Translations under genes and position numbers: made by a program
Shown: piece by piece, positions 48,588 to 57,899 of the stretch
Layout: the number at the start of each line of letters is the position of its first letter
Position numbering within the stretch: the stretch's first letter is position 1
NCBI RefSeq assembly: GCF_900110135.1
Contig: NZ_FOCO01000009.1
Span: forward strand, 62,001-126,000
Direction: 5' to 3'
Length of the DNA: 64,000 bases
DNA from: Pseudorhodobacter antarcticus
Lineage (GTDB): Bacteria > Pseudomonadota > Alphaproteobacteria > Rhodobacterales > Rhodobacteraceae
Notes under the pieces: generated by a model
What the model saw: the letters and a program-made list of their open reading frames with translations, nothing else
Told to the model about the DNA's origin: nothing
Databases searched by the model: none

Positions 48588-48658
48588 GGGTATTTCTACA
48601 TCCTCGGGCGTCGACTGCTTAGGGACATGAGCAGAAGACTAGTATGGAGGCTACACGC

Positions 48659-49675
48659 ATGATCCACAAAAATTGGGCCGAGCTGATCAAACCGACGCAG
48701 CTGGTGGTTCACCCCGGCCCGGACGCACAGCGCACCGCAACCGTGATTGCAGAACCGCTGGAGCGTGGCTTTGGCCTGACGCTCGGCAACGCGCTGCGCC
48801 GCGTTTTGATGTCGTCGCTGCAGGGCGGGGCCATCACTGCGGTGCAGATCGACAATGTATTGCACGAATTTTCTAGCGTTTCTGGTGTGCGTGAAGACGT
48901 CACCGACATCGTGTTGAACCTGAAAGGCGTCAGCCTGCGGATGGAAGTTGAAGGGCCAAAGCGCTTGTCGATTTCTGCCAAAGGACCGGGCGTTGTGACC
49001 GCTGGCGACATCTCCGAATCCTCCGGGATTGAGGTTTTGAACAAGGACCATGTGATCTGTCACCTTGATGATGGCGCAGACGTGTTCATGGAACTGACCG
49101 TAAACACCGGCAAAGGCTATGTCTCTGCTGACAAAAACCGCCCCGAAGATGCGCCGATCGGTTTGATTCCGATTGATGCGATCTATTCGCCAGTGAAAAA
49201 AGTCAGCTATGAAGTGCAGCCAACCCGTGAGGGGCAGGTTCTGGATTATGACAAGCTGACCATGAAAATCGAAACCGATGGTTCGTTGACGCCAGATGAC
49301 GCCGTGGCCTATGCCGCGCGTATTTTGCAAGACCAGCTGTCGATCTTTGTGAACTTTGATGAGCCGGAATCGGCGACACGTTCGGACGTAGATGACGGGC
49401 TGGAATTCAACCCGCTGCTGCTGAAGAAGGTCGACGAGTTGGAATTGTCGGTGCGTTCGGCAAACTGCCTGAAGAACGACAATATCGTTTACATCGGCGA
49501 TTTGATCCAGAAAACCGAAGCCGAAATGCTGCGCACACCAAACTTTGGTCGCAAGTCCTTGAACGAAATCAAGGAAGTGCTGTCGGGTATGGGCTTACAT
49601 TTGGGGATGGACGTCGAAGATTGGCCGCCAGAAAACATCGAAGATTTGGCTAAGCGGTTCGAAGACCAGTTCTAA
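48659..49675 (+). CDS. rpoA: RNA polymerase alpha subunit
   Basis: The 338-residue alpha subunit starts [20 protein letters not shown] at 48659 with GGAGG 8 bases upstream. The N-terminal dimerisation domain includes [19 protein letters not shown]. The C-terminal domain (about 250-325) includes [19 protein letters not shown] and [20 protein letters not shown], which contacts UP elements and activators. The length is standard. Confidence 0.98.
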   Translation: MIHKNWAELIKPTQLVVHPGPDAQRTATVIAEPLERGFGLTLGNALRRVLMSSLQGGAITAVQIDNVLHEFSSVSGVREDVTDIVLNLKGVSLRMEVEGPKRLSISAKGPGVVTAGDISESSGIEVLNKDHVICHLDDGADVFMELTVNTGKGYVSADKNRPEDAPIGLIPIDAIYSPVKKVSYEVQPTREGQVLDYDKLTMKIETDGSLTPDDAVAYAARILQDQLSIFVNFDEPESATRSDVDDGLEFNPLLLKKVDELELSVRSANCLKNDNIVYIGDLIQKTEAEMLRTPNFGRKSLNEIKEVLSGMGLHLGMDVEDWPPENIEDLAKRFEDQF

Positions 49676-49681
49676 GACTTA

Positions 49682-49701
49682 GGGGGGCAGCAATGCCCCC
49701 C
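49682..49701 (+). other. GNRA-capped stem-loop between rpoA and rplQ
   Basis: A perfect 8-bp stem GGGGGGCA / TGCCCCCC capped by a GCAA tetraloop lies 6 bases after the rpoA stop and is followed by CGAAATG, so there is no T-run. It is probably an mRNA-stability or processing hairpin rather than a terminator. Confidence 0.6.
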
Positions 49702-49807
49702 GAAATGCCCGGATCTGCCGGGGAAGATATGGGCAAAACGCCCCAAGGTGAGCGGCCCAATCGTAGGGCTGCCGGACAAAGCAAAACGCGACTTTAGGAG
49801 ATATAAA

Positions 49808-50227
49808 ATGCGTCACGCCCGTGGTTACCGCCGTCTAAACCGTACACATGAACACCGCAAAGCGCTGTTTGCCAACATGTGCGGCTCGCTTATTGAACAT
49901 GAGCAGATCAAGACCACTTTGCCAAAAGCAAAAGAATTGCGTCCGATCATCGAAAAGCTGATCACACTGGCAAAGCGCGGCGATTTGCACGCCCGCCGTC
50001 AGGCTGCGGCGCAGTTGAAGCAGGACCAGTATGTGGCCCGCCTGTTCGAAATTCTTGGTCCCCGCTATAAAGAGCGTCAGGGCGGTTACGTCCGCGTGTT
50101 GAAGGCTGGTTTCCGTTATGGTGACATGGCGCCAATGGCGATCATCGAATTTGTGGACCGCGATCCGAACGCAAAAGGCGCCGCCGACAAGGCCCGCGTC
50201 GCAGCATTCGAAGTCGCTGACGAATAA
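49808..50227 (+). CDS. rplQ: 50S ribosomal protein L17
   Basis: The 139-residue L17 ([20 protein letters not shown]) has [20 protein letters not shown] and [21 protein letters not shown] strong TTAGGAG precedes the ATG at 49808. It closes the alpha operon and is followed by a perfect terminator. Confidence 0.98.
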   Translation: MRHARGYRRLNRTHEHRKALFANMCGSLIEHEQIKTTLPKAKELRPIIEKLITLAKRGDLHARRQAAAQLKQDQYVARLFEILGPRYKERQGGYVRVLKAGFRYGDMAPMAIIEFVDRDPNAKGAADKARVAAFEVADE

Positions 50228-50250
50228 TCCCAATTTTTCTTTGTAATTTC

Positions 50251-50279
50251 AAAGGCCCGCTGTCACAGGCGGGCCTTTT
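50251..50279 (+). terminator. Intrinsic terminator after rplQ
   Basis: A perfect 10-bp stem AAAGGCCCGC / GCGGGCCTTT is followed by TC. It ends the ribosomal cluster before luxR. Confidence 0.88.
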
Positions 50280-50409
50280 CCATGCGCCCCTCCGTGTGAA
50301 TGTGGCAAAAATATGTCCCCTAGTTAATGGAATCTTAACAAAGGTGCTGGAATAGGGGAAGAGGTATATTTAGAGTTGAGTAGATTCTAAAAGGGCTCTG
50401 TTAAAGTTG

Positions 50410-51021
50410 ATGTCAGTAGAAAAGCGGTTGGGTGAATTGTACAAAGAATTGGATCATTTGGCACCCGAAGGCTATGCAGTTGGGCTGCATATTCGATTCG
50501 CATCACCTTTGATTTATCACAGCTGCTACCCGTCTGATTGGGTGGCTTACTACAACGCAAATTCATACTACCTGCGCGATCCGCTTGTTTTTTGGGGCAT
50601 AGGAACCGCAGGAACGGCCCGGTGGAGCGAGATTCCGCTGCCTGACCCGTTCAATGTGCTGAAAAAAGCTGCGGCGCATGGGATGAACTTCGGGGTTGTG
50701 TCGTCTTACGGGCCCATAACCTCACGTTCGATGGCTGGGATTTGCCGGTCTGATCGTGAGTTTTCAGATGAAGAGATGGCACGTTTGGCTGAAATTACAG
50801 CCCGTTTGCACATAGAGGCAAAGCCGTCCTCTGAACTGACAAAAGCACAGATAGAGGCGTTGCAATGCATCGCCGATGGGGACCGTCACACTGCTGCCGC
50901 CGCTAAACTTGGGATTTCGGAAAGTGCCTTTAAGGCGCGCTTAACATCTGCGCGATTGCGCCTTGAGGCACGAACCACGTCCGAGGCGTTGCGCATAGCG
51001 CGAGAGTACCGATTGCTTTAA
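50410..51021 (+). CDS. LuxR-family autoinducer-binding transcription factor
   Basis: A 203-residue regulator. The N-terminal autoinducer-binding domain keeps the residues known to line the acyl-homoserine-lactone pocket in TraR and LasR: W44, Y48, D57-P58, W72 and G91. The C-terminal helix-turn-helix (about 143-203) contains LTKAQIEALQCIADGDRHTA and KLGISESAFKARLTSARLRL, a somewhat diverged GerE-type domain. The start is ATG 50410; the frame also opens at TTG 50407. It lies 52 bases upstream of a luxI-type gene in the same direction, so the two form a probable quorum-sensing pair. The upstream region is AT-rich, but I see no clear lux box. Confidence 0.9.
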   Translation: MSVEKRLGELYKELDHLAPEGYAVGLHIRFASPLIYHSCYPSDWVAYYNANSYYLRDPLVFWGIGTAGTARWSEIPLPDPFNVLKKAAAHGMNFGVVSSYGPITSRSMAGICRSDREFSDEEMARLAEITARLHIEAKPSSELTKAQIEALQCIADGDRHTAAAAKLGISESAFKARLTSARLRLEARTTSEALRIAREYRLL

Positions 51022-51073
51022 GAGTGTAGGACGCCCCCTCTGACCGGTTCTAAACCCCAGAAGGAGCACTAAA

Positions 51074-51661
51074 ATGGAAGTTACTACACTCTCTTACGAG
51101 AATCTTCATAACCATGGTGAATTGTTCGCGAATATGTTTCGCGCGCGGCATCGGTCGTTCATCTTGCAAAACAAATGGGATTTGCCGCAAGCGAATGGCA
51201 TGGAATTCGACCAGTATGATACCCCCGCAAGCCGCTGGGTGGCGGTGCATGAAGGGGGGCAGGTTTTGGCGGGTATCCGTTTGACGCCGACGACGCACCG
51301 CTGTGGGATTTATTCCTACATGATTCGTGATGCGCAGATGGGGCTTTTGGCCTCCATCCCGCCCACTTTGCTGTATGAAGATGCGCCAGTCGCAGATCAT
51401 ATCTGGGAAAGCAGCCGGGTGTTCGTGTCGGATTTGGTCCCGGCCAATCTGCGCCTGCGGGTCCAGTTGCAGCTGCGCCATGAAATGGTGATTGCGGCGC
51501 GCAATGTGGGTGCGACCTCGGTCTTGGGTCTTATCCCGGAAAATTCGCGCCGTTTGGGCCGCCGCGTGGGGCTGGATTGTGAACCCGCAGGCCCGATCAT
51601 GGATATTGACGGCGTGGACTGCGTCTGTGTTGCCATTAACATGTCGGCAAAACTGCACTAA
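51074..51661 (+). CDS. Acyl-homoserine-lactone synthase (LuxI family)
   Basis: The 195-residue enzyme keeps the LuxI catalytic set: R25 and F29 (FRARHRSF), W35, D46 and D49 (EFDQYDT), R69 (GIRLTPT), and E112 and R115 (WESSRVF). Such enzymes join an acyl group from acyl-ACP or acyl-CoA to S-adenosylmethionine to give an AHL signal. The acyl chain cannot be deduced. GGAG lies 9 bases before the ATG. It sits directly after luxR and is followed by a hairpin (51692-51717). All key residues are present, so activity is expected. Confidence 0.92.
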   Translation: MEVTTLSYENLHNHGELFANMFRARHRSFILQNKWDLPQANGMEFDQYDTPASRWVAVHEGGQVLAGIRLTPTTHRCGIYSYMIRDAQMGLLASIPPTLLYEDAPVADHIWESSRVFVSDLVPANLRLRVQLQLRHEMVIAARNVGATSVLGLIPENSRRLGRRVGLDCEPAGPIMDIDGVDCVCVAINMSAKLH

Positions 51662-51691
51662 ACATACTTAGGGGTGAGTGGTCATTGTGCT

Positions 51692-51717
51692 GCCGTCGAC
51701 CGTGTGGGGTCGGCGGC
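51692..51717 (+). terminator. Hairpin after luxI, possible terminator
   Basis: The stem GCCGTCGACC / GGTCGGCGGC with one mismatch and a 6-base loop lies 30 bases after the luxI stop. No T-run follows, so termination would be weak or Rho-assisted. Confidence 0.45.
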
Positions 51718-51766
51718 GCCTTCAAATCCCTTCCTAACCCACCCAAGGGCGCGTAACATACCCGCC

Positions 51767-53074
51767 ATGACCGACCTGTTTGATCAAACCCCGTTACAAA
51801 CACCCACAGGCCCGCGCCCGCTGGCCGACCGCTTGCGCCCGCGCAAATTGGATCAGGTGATCGGGCAGACAGCAGTCCTTTCCCCCGACGGTCCTTTGGG
51901 CGCGATGCTGGCGGCCGGGTCGCTGTCGTCGCTCATCTTTTGGGGCCCGCCCGGGGTTGGCAAAACCACCATCGCCCGCCTTTTGGCGGATGAAACCGAC
52001 CTCAGCTTCGTCCAAATCTCCGCCATTTTTACCGGCGTCCCAGACCTGCGCAAAGTGTTCGAATCCGCCAAAATCCGTCGGCAAAATGGCCAAGGCACCC
52101 TGCTGTTCGTGGATGAAATCCACCGTTTCAACAAGGCGCAGCAAGACGGTTTTTTGCCCTATATGGAGGATGGCACCATCCTTTTGGTCGGCGCCACCAC
52201 CGAAAACCCCAGCTTTGAATTGAACGCTGCGCTTTTGTCGCGCTCCCAAGTGATCATCCTTCAACGTCTGTCGCTGGTCGAACTCGAACTGCTCGCGCAA
52301 CGCGCCGAAATGGACCTTGGCCGCGCGCTGCCCTTAAAAGGCGAAGCGCGCGAGGCGATGCTGGAAATGGCAGATGGGGACGGGCGCGCGCTTCTCAATC
52401 TGATCGAACAGGTTGCTGCGTGGAAAACCACCGAAAGCCTGACCCGCGATCAGCTTTCCACCCGCCTGATGCGCCGCGCCGCCAAATACGACAAGTCGGG
52501 AGAGGAGCATTACAACCTTATCTCTGCCTTGCACAAATCCGTCCGTGGCTCTGACCCCGACGCAGCGCTGTATTGGTTCGCCCGCATGCTTGAAGGCGGC
52601 GAGGATCCGCGTTTCCTTGCCCGCCGCATCACCCGCATGGCCGTAGAGGATATCGGGCTTGCCGACCCGCAAGCACAAGATGTGTGCCTGCAAAGCTGGC
52701 AAACCTATGAACGTCTGGGCAGCCCCGAAGGCGAATTGGCTTTGGCGCAGGCCGTGGTCTATCTCGCGCTTGCCCCAAAATCCAACGGGGTTTATGTCGC
52801 CTATAAAGCGGCGCGGGCAGCAGCAAAACAAACCGGGTCCGAACCACCCCCCAAGCATATCCTGAACGCCCCCACCAAGCTGATGAAAGATATCGGCTAT
52901 GGTGCCGATTACGCCTATGATCACAACGCCGAGGATGGGTTTTCTGGCCAAAACTACTTTCCCGACGGTATGAAGCGCCCGGTTTGGTACGCCCCCCCCG
53001 AACGTGGGTTCGAACGCGAATTGAAAAAGCGGATTGATTATTTTGCCAAACTGCGCGCCAAACGGCAGCCGTAA
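51767..53074 (+). CDS. rarA: Replication-associated recombination protein A (AAA+ ATPase)
   Basis: The 435-residue RarA/MgsA/WRNIP1-type clamp-loader-like ATPase acts at stalled replication forks. Walker A is GPPGVGKTTIARLL, Walker B is LLFVDEIHRF, and sensor 1 is LVGATTENPSFELNAALLSR. The C-terminal tetramerisation part includes YNLISALHKSVRGSDPDAAL and YFPDGMKRPVWY. The start MTDLFDQ at 51767 lacks a strong Shine-Dalgarno; frames open to 51674 but without similarity. The next gene, crcB, starts 55 bases downstream. Confidence 0.96.
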   Translation: MTDLFDQTPLQTPTGPRPLADRLRPRKLDQVIGQTAVLSPDGPLGAMLAAGSLSSLIFWGPPGVGKTTIARLLADETDLSFVQISAIFTGVPDLRKVFESAKIRRQNGQGTLLFVDEIHRFNKAQQDGFLPYMEDGTILLVGATTENPSFELNAALLSRSQVIILQRLSLVELELLAQRAEMDLGRALPLKGEAREAMLEMADGDGRALLNLIEQVAAWKTTESLTRDQLSTRLMRRAAKYDKSGEEHYNLISALHKSVRGSDPDAALYWFARMLEGGEDPRFLARRITRMAVEDIGLADPQAQDVCLQSWQTYERLGSPEGELALAQAVVYLALAPKSNGVYVAYKAARAAAKQTGSEPPPKHILNAPTKLMKDIGYGADYAYDHNAEDGFSGQNYFPDGMKRPVWYAPPERGFERELKKRIDYFAKLRAKRQP

Positions 53075-53129
53075 CGCACCCACCCCTTGCAAGGTTGACA
53101 AAACCGCGTGGCGGGCACAGATAGCGCCC

Positions 53130-53507
53130 ATGATACCAACCCTTTTCCAAGTGGCGCTTGGCGGCGCAATCGGGGCTTCGGCCCGTTTTTTGACCAATGC
53201 AGCGGTGATGCGCTGGATCGGGCCGGGGTTTCCCTATGGCACGATGCTGGTCAACGTGGCCGGGTCATTCCTGGTGGGTGTGCTGGTCGTCGTCTTGGCG
53301 TATAAAAGTGGCACACGGTTTGCGCCCTTTCTGATGACGGGCGTTTTGGGCGGCTTCACCACGTTTTCCGCCTTTTCGCTTGATGCGCTCACGCTGTGGG
53401 AACGCGGGCAGGGGGCGCTGGCCGGGGCTTACGTTATCGGGTCCGTGGTGGCATCCATCGCCGCACTTGTGGCAGGGGTTTTGACAATGCGGGGGGTACT
53501 GGCATGA
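53130..53507 (+). CDS. crcB: Fluoride channel CrcB/Fluc
   Basis: The 125-residue protein has four transmembrane helices and Fluc motifs: GGAIGASARF near the N-terminus, the TM2 motif GTMLVNVAGSFLVG and the TM3 break GGFTTFSAFSLD. Dimers export fluoride. No fluoride riboswitch is recognised upstream, where the gene lies close behind rarA. The start of rluC overlaps its stop in ATGA. Confidence 0.93.
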   Translation: MIPTLFQVALGGAIGASARFLTNAAVMRWIGPGFPYGTMLVNVAGSFLVGVLVVVLAYKSGTRFAPFLMTGVLGGFTTFSAFSLDALTLWERGQGALAGAYVIGSVVASIAALVAGVLTMRGVLA

Positions 53508-54550
53508 ACACGGTAAAATTGATGACGGTGTCGGTGGATGAAGGCGAACAGCGGCTGGACCGTTGGTTCAAACGCCGCTTTCCCCACATCACCCAAGGCA
53601 ATGTCGAAAAGATGTGCCGCACGGGCCAAGTCCGCGTCGATGGCGGCCGCGCCAAGGCGTCCGACCGCGTGGCCCCCGGCATGGAAATTCGTATCCCGCC
53701 GTTGCCCACCGGCGATGCGCCCTCGCGCCCTGCTGCGGGCGGTGTGTCGCCTGCCGATGAAAAAATGATCCAGAACGCAGTGATTTTCCGCGATGAACAT
53801 CTGATCATCATCAACAAACCGCCGGGTCTGCCCAGCCAAGGCGGGTCGGGGCAGGGCGATCGGCATGTTGACGGTCTGACCGAGGCGTTGAAGTTTGGCT
53901 ACAAGGACCGCCCCAAACTGGTGCATCGTTTGGACAAAGACACCTCTGGCCTGTTGATGTTGGCCCGCACCGACCGCGTGGCAAGGGCGCTGTCCGAGGC
54001 GCTGCGCCACCGCAACACCCGCAAGATTTATTGGGCCGCCGTTGCAGGCGTGCCAAACCCGCGCAAAGGCTCCATCAAATACGGGTTGATGAAAGCCGGC
54101 GGGCGCGGTCAGCGCGGCGAAGGCGAAAAGATGATCTGCATCCATCCCGCCAAAATGGCCGATTATCCCGATGCAAAACGCGCCCATACCGACTTTTTTG
54201 TGCTGTGGTTCTTGGGCAGTCGCCTGTCTTGGATGGCGCTGGAACCCGTCACGGGCCGCACTCACCAATTGCGCGCGCATATGGCCGAACTCGGTTTCCC
54301 TATCCTTGGCGATGGCAAATACGGTGGGTCTGGCGCGGACAACCAAGGCGACGGTTGGGGCGCGTCCATCGGCGGCGAGATTAGCCGCAAACTGCATCTG
54401 CACGCGCGGTCCCTGACCATCGAACACCCGATTACCAAGAAAATGATGACGTTCCTCGCGCCTTTGCCCGACCATATGGCGCGCACTTGGAAGGCGTTGG
54501 ATTGGGGTATCAATGACGTGCCTGCCGACCCATTCGGGGATAATGCATGA
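53504..54550 (+). CDS. rluC: RluC/RluD-family 23S rRNA pseudouridine synthase
   Basis: The 348-residue enzyme has an N-terminal S4 RNA-binding domain (QRLDRWFKRRFPHITQGNVE) and the RluA-type catalytic domain. The catalytic aspartate is D144 in HRLDKDTSGLLML, and the uridine-site motif PVTGRTHQLRAHMAELG is intact. RluC modifies 23S rRNA positions in E. coli; whether this member has RluC or RluD specificity is inferred from annotation habit only. It overlaps crcB by 4 bases at the start and the ATP12 gene by 4 bases at the end. Confidence 0.88.
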   Translation: MNTVKLMTVSVDEGEQRLDRWFKRRFPHITQGNVEKMCRTGQVRVDGGRAKASDRVAPGMEIRIPPLPTGDAPSRPAAGGVSPADEKMIQNAVIFRDEHLIIINKPPGLPSQGGSGQGDRHVDGLTEALKFGYKDRPKLVHRLDKDTSGLLMLARTDRVARALSEALRHRNTRKIYWAAVAGVPNPRKGSIKYGLMKAGGRGQRGEGEKMICIHPAKMADYPDAKRAHTDFFVLWFLGSRLSWMALEPVTGRTHQLRAHMAELGFPILGDGKYGGSGADNQGDGWGASIGGEISRKLHLHARSLTIEHPITKKMMTFLAPLPDHMARTWKALDWGINDVPADPFGDNA

Positions 54551-55254
54551 GCGGTTGGGCCGCCAAACGGTTCTGGACGCAAGCAACCGTGGTTCCCGCT
54601 GATCAAGGGTTCACGGTTTCGCTTGACGGGCGCGCCCTGAAAACTCCCGCCAAAACCTCGTTCTGGGTGCCTTCACAGGGCTTGGCCGATGCTGTGGCAC
54701 AGGAATGGCAGGCGCAGGATGGCAAAATCCGTCCCGAAACCATGCCTTTCACCCGTACCGCCAACTCGGCACTGGATAAGGTGACGCCGCAATTTGCCGC
54801 CGTGGCGGATATGCTGGCAGGTTATGGCGGGTCAGATTTGCTGTGCTACCGCGCCGCCGCCCCCCAAGAACTGGTGGCCCGCCAAGCCCATGCTTGGGAC
54901 CCGCTTTTGGCATGGGCTGCGGCCACCTATGACGCGCCTCTGACTGTCACGATCGGCCTGATGCCCATTGACCAGCCCGATGCGCCCAAGGCCGCCCTTG
55001 CGCGTGCCGTCCACGCCCTGACCCCGTTTCAATTGGCCGCGTTTCACGACCTTGTGGCGATCACTGGGTCCTTGGTGCTGGCCCTTGCCATTGCGCATGG
55101 GCATTTGACCCCGGACGCCGGGTTCGATCTGTCGCGCACGGACGAGCAGTGGCAAATTGATCTGTGGGGCCCGGACGACGAAGCCGCCGAATCCGAAGGC
55201 CACAAACGCGTCAGCGTGGCACATGCTGCGCGATTCTTTACATTGTGTGGGTAA
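54547..55254 (+). CDS. ATP12-family F1-ATPase assembly chaperone
   Basis: A 235-residue ATP12-type protein. Family blocks include FTVSLDGRALKTPAKTSFWV, QDGKIRPETMPFTRTANSAL and ALAIAHGHLTPDAGFDLSRT. In mitochondria Atp12 helps the F1 alpha subunit fold into the F1 ring; in alphaproteobacteria it is often encoded away from the atp operon, as here. It is translationally coupled to rluC by an ATGA overlap. No catalytic site is expected. Confidence 0.9.
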   Translation: MSGWAAKRFWTQATVVPADQGFTVSLDGRALKTPAKTSFWVPSQGLADAVAQEWQAQDGKIRPETMPFTRTANSALDKVTPQFAAVADMLAGYGGSDLLCYRAAAPQELVARQAHAWDPLLAWAAATYDAPLTVTIGLMPIDQPDAPKAALARAVHALTPFQLAAFHDLVAITGSLVLALAIAHGHLTPDAGFDLSRTDEQWQIDLWGPDDEAAESEGHKRVSVAHAARFFTLCG

Positions 55255-55489
55255 CAATCTTGCCCAAATACTCGGCAAACATGCGTGATATTGCAGCAAT
55301 TGGCCTGTAAACCTTTAAAAACACACAATCTTTCATTTGACCAAGGGTTCTGCTTGACCTTTCAAAGCGGTTCGGAGGAAAGTAGCTGAGACTGTGGGGG
55401 CATGCCCTCAATCAGTTTCGTCCCGGTTTCGGGGCAAGGGAGCAATAAATCCACCTGAAATTGGGTGGGAAATTAGGAAGAGGTAATCC

Positions 55490-56512
55490 ATGAAGAAAAC
55501 CGTATTCATCGGCGCAATGACCGCTGCCGCGACACTCGTCGCTGGCGCTGCATCCGCGTCCGTATTGGATGAAGTAAAGGCTCGTGGCGAATTGAACTGT
55601 GGCGTGTCCACAGGCGTCAACGGCTTCTCGGCACCGGATTCGGCTGGCGAATGGCAGGGCTTTGACGTGGCGGTGTGCCGCGCTGTTGCCGCTGCCGTTT
55701 TGGGCGATCCCAAAAAGGTAAAGTTTGTCACCACCACAGGCCAGACCCGCTTCACCGCGCTGTCCTCGGGCGAAATCGACATGCTGGCCCGTAACACCAC
55801 GTGGACATTCAGCCGCGACACAGATCTGAAATTCACCTTTGCTGGCGTGAACTATTACGACGGTCAGGGCTTCATGATCAATAAATCGATGGGCGTATCG
55901 TCGGTTAAGGAATTGGACGGTGCAACCGTTTGCATCCAAACCGGCACCACGACAGAATTGAACTTGGCCGACTATTTCAAAGCCAACAACATGAAATATG
56001 AGCCGGTTCCAATCGAAACCAACGCCGAAGCACAACAGCAGTACCTTGCTGGCGCTTGCGATGTGTACACCACCGACGCATCCGGCCTTGCAGCAACCCG
56101 CGCAACATTTGCGGATCCAGAAAACCACATCTTGCTGCCCGAAATCATCTCGAAAGAACCATTGGGGCCATTGGTCGCACATGGCGATGACCAATGGGCA
56201 GATATCGTGCGCTGGACTATGAACGCATTGGTCGCTGCCGAAGAATTGGGCATCACATCTGCGAACATCGAAGAGCTGTCCAAAGGCACAGAAAACCCAG
56301 AAATCAATCGTATGCTTGGGTCGTCCGACGACGATCTGGGCGGTATGATCGGTCTGGAAAAAACCTGGGCCAAGCAGGCGATTATGGCTGGTGGTAACTA
56401 CGGCGAAATCTTTGCCACAAACATCGGCGAATCCACACCAATCGGTCTGGCACGCGGCTTGAACGCGCTGTGGACCCAAGGTGGCTTGCAGTACGCACCG
56501 CCCTTCCGGTAA
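55490..56512 (+). CDS. aapJ: General L-amino acid ABC transporter, periplasmic binding protein
   Basis: The 340-residue precursor has a signal peptide MKKTVFIGAM...AASA with likely cleavage after A23. The mature SBP_bac_3 protein has GELNCGVSTGVNGFSAPDSA, GQTRFTALSSGEIDMLARNT and VCIQTGTTTELNLADYF. It belongs to the AapJ/BztA type that feeds broad-range amino-acid uptake. The 235-base upstream region carries its promoter, with TTGACC-like boxes near 55337 and 55354 and no clear -10. A strong terminator-like hairpin after the gene probably allows more of this protein than of the membrane subunits. Confidence 0.93.
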   Translation: MKKTVFIGAMTAAATLVAGAASASVLDEVKARGELNCGVSTGVNGFSAPDSAGEWQGFDVAVCRAVAAAVLGDPKKVKFVTTTGQTRFTALSSGEIDMLARNTTWTFSRDTDLKFTFAGVNYYDGQGFMINKSMGVSSVKELDGATVCIQTGTTTELNLADYFKANNMKYEPVPIETNAEAQQQYLAGACDVYTTDASGLAATRATFADPENHILLPEIISKEPLGPLVAHGDDQWADIVRWTMNALVAAEELGITSANIEELSKGTENPEINRMLGSSDDDLGGMIGLEKTWAKQAIMAGGNYGEIFATNIGESTPIGLARGLNALWTQGGLQYAPPFR

Positions 56513-56523
56513 GGCGCGGCTTG

Positions 56524-56553
56524 AAAAGGGCGCACATCAGTGCGCCCTTTTTT
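56524..56553 (+). terminator. Terminator/attenuator between aapJ and aapQ
   Basis: A perfect 11-bp stem AAAAGGGCGCA / TGCGCCCTTTT is followed by TT. Partial readthrough would give the usual excess of binding protein over permease. Confidence 0.85.
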
Positions 56554-56644
56554 AACAATCGACTTGTCTGACAGATGCAGGGGCCAAGCCCTTTTCCACA
56601 TCAGAGCGCGTTAAAGCGACAGATCAGACGCAGGGAGAACACAC

Positions 56645-57898
56645 ATGGCGATGACGTCAGATACCCCGAGCAGCTCGTTTCGGCTCAGCATGCTTATCTA
56701 TGATACACGCTACAGGTCGATAACGATCCAGATCGTGTTCTTGTTCTTGATCACGATGGGGTTTTGGTGGCTGGTGGATAACACCTTGGTCAACCTCGCC
56801 GAAAAGGGCAAAGACATTGATTTCAGCTTTCTAGGTGCGCGCGCGGGCTATGACATCAACCAGCGCTTGGTTGATTATTCCAGCGACAGCATCCATGCCA
56901 CCGCGTGGCTGGTCGGCCTGCTAAACACCATTGTTTTGGCCGTGGTCGCGTGCATTTCTGCCACCGTGATTGGCGTGATCGCTGGCGTTTTGCGTTTGTC
57001 AAACAACTGGATCGTGTCCAAGCTGATGTCGATCTATGTCGAAATGTTCCGCAACGTGCCTTTGCTGTTGTGGATCATTGTGTTCTTTGCGGTCCTGACC
57101 GAAGTAACGCCTGCCCCCAATGCTTTTCGCGGTGAAAACCCTACGGCGTCGATGCTGTTTGGCGATGCGGTTGCCATTACCAACCGCGGCACTTACCTGC
57201 CCGCGCCGTTGTTTGACCGCAGCTTGGGCCAGATTGATATTGGTGTGGCGCATCTCAGCTCCAATTATCTGGTGATCCTTGCGGTCATCATCGGGTCCAT
57301 CATGGGCTACCGCGCATTGCAGCGCCGCGCGACCGTGGTGCAAGAGGCGACGGGCCTGCGCCCCACCACATGGTGGAAATCGGCGCTCATCCTGATCGCG
57401 CCAATCGTGGTTGTCTTGATGGCGATGGGGTTCCATCTGGAATATGCCACGCTACAAGGCTTCAACTTTTCGGGCGGCGGCTATATCCGCAATTCCTACA
57501 TTGCGATGTGGCTGGCGCTAACCTTCTACACCGGGGCGTTTATCGCCGAGAACGTGCGCGCGGGCATTCTTGCCATTTCCAGCGGGCAATCAGAGGCGGC
57601 TTTTGCCCTTGGCCTGCGCCCCAACCGCACGATGAATTTGGTGATCTTGCCGCAAGCGCTGCGCGTCATTATCCCGCCGTTGATTTCGCAATACCTCAAT
57701 ATCACCAAGAACACGTCGCTGGCGCTGGCCGTTGGTTACATGGACCTGCGCGCGACCTTGGGCGGTATCACGCTGAACCAAACAGGGCGCGAGCTGGAAT
57801 GTATGATGCTGTTGATGCTGACCTATCTGGTGCTTAGTTTGATGATCTCAGGCGCCATGAACATCTATAACAATTCCGTCAAGCTGAAGGAGCGTTGA
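56645..57898 (+). CDS. aapQ: General L-amino acid ABC transporter permease
   Basis: The 417-residue inner-membrane permease has the BPD_transp_1 fold and an enlarged periplasmic region between TM segments (about 150-230), as in AapQ/BztB. Marks include YVEMFRNVPLLLWIIVFFAV and the EAA loop GQSEAAFALGLRPNRTMNLV with LPQALRVIIPPLISQYLNIT. The AGGGAG Shine-Dalgarno lies before the ATG. It is followed by aapM one base after its stop. Confidence 0.93.
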   Translation: MAMTSDTPSSSFRLSMLIYDTRYRSITIQIVFLFLITMGFWWLVDNTLVNLAEKGKDIDFSFLGARAGYDINQRLVDYSSDSIHATAWLVGLLNTIVLAVVACISATVIGVIAGVLRLSNNWIVSKLMSIYVEMFRNVPLLLWIIVFFAVLTEVTPAPNAFRGENPTASMLFGDAVAITNRGTYLPAPLFDRSLGQIDIGVAHLSSNYLVILAVIIGSIMGYRALQRRATVVQEATGLRPTTWWKSALILIAPIVVVLMAMGFHLEYATLQGFNFSGGGYIRNSYIAMWLALTFYTGAFIAENVRAGILAISSGQSEAAFALGLRPNRTMNLVILPQALRVIIPPLISQYLNITKNTSLALAVGYMDLRATLGGITLNQTGRELECMMLLMLTYLVLSLMISGAMNIYNNSVKLKER

Positions 57899-57899
57899 G

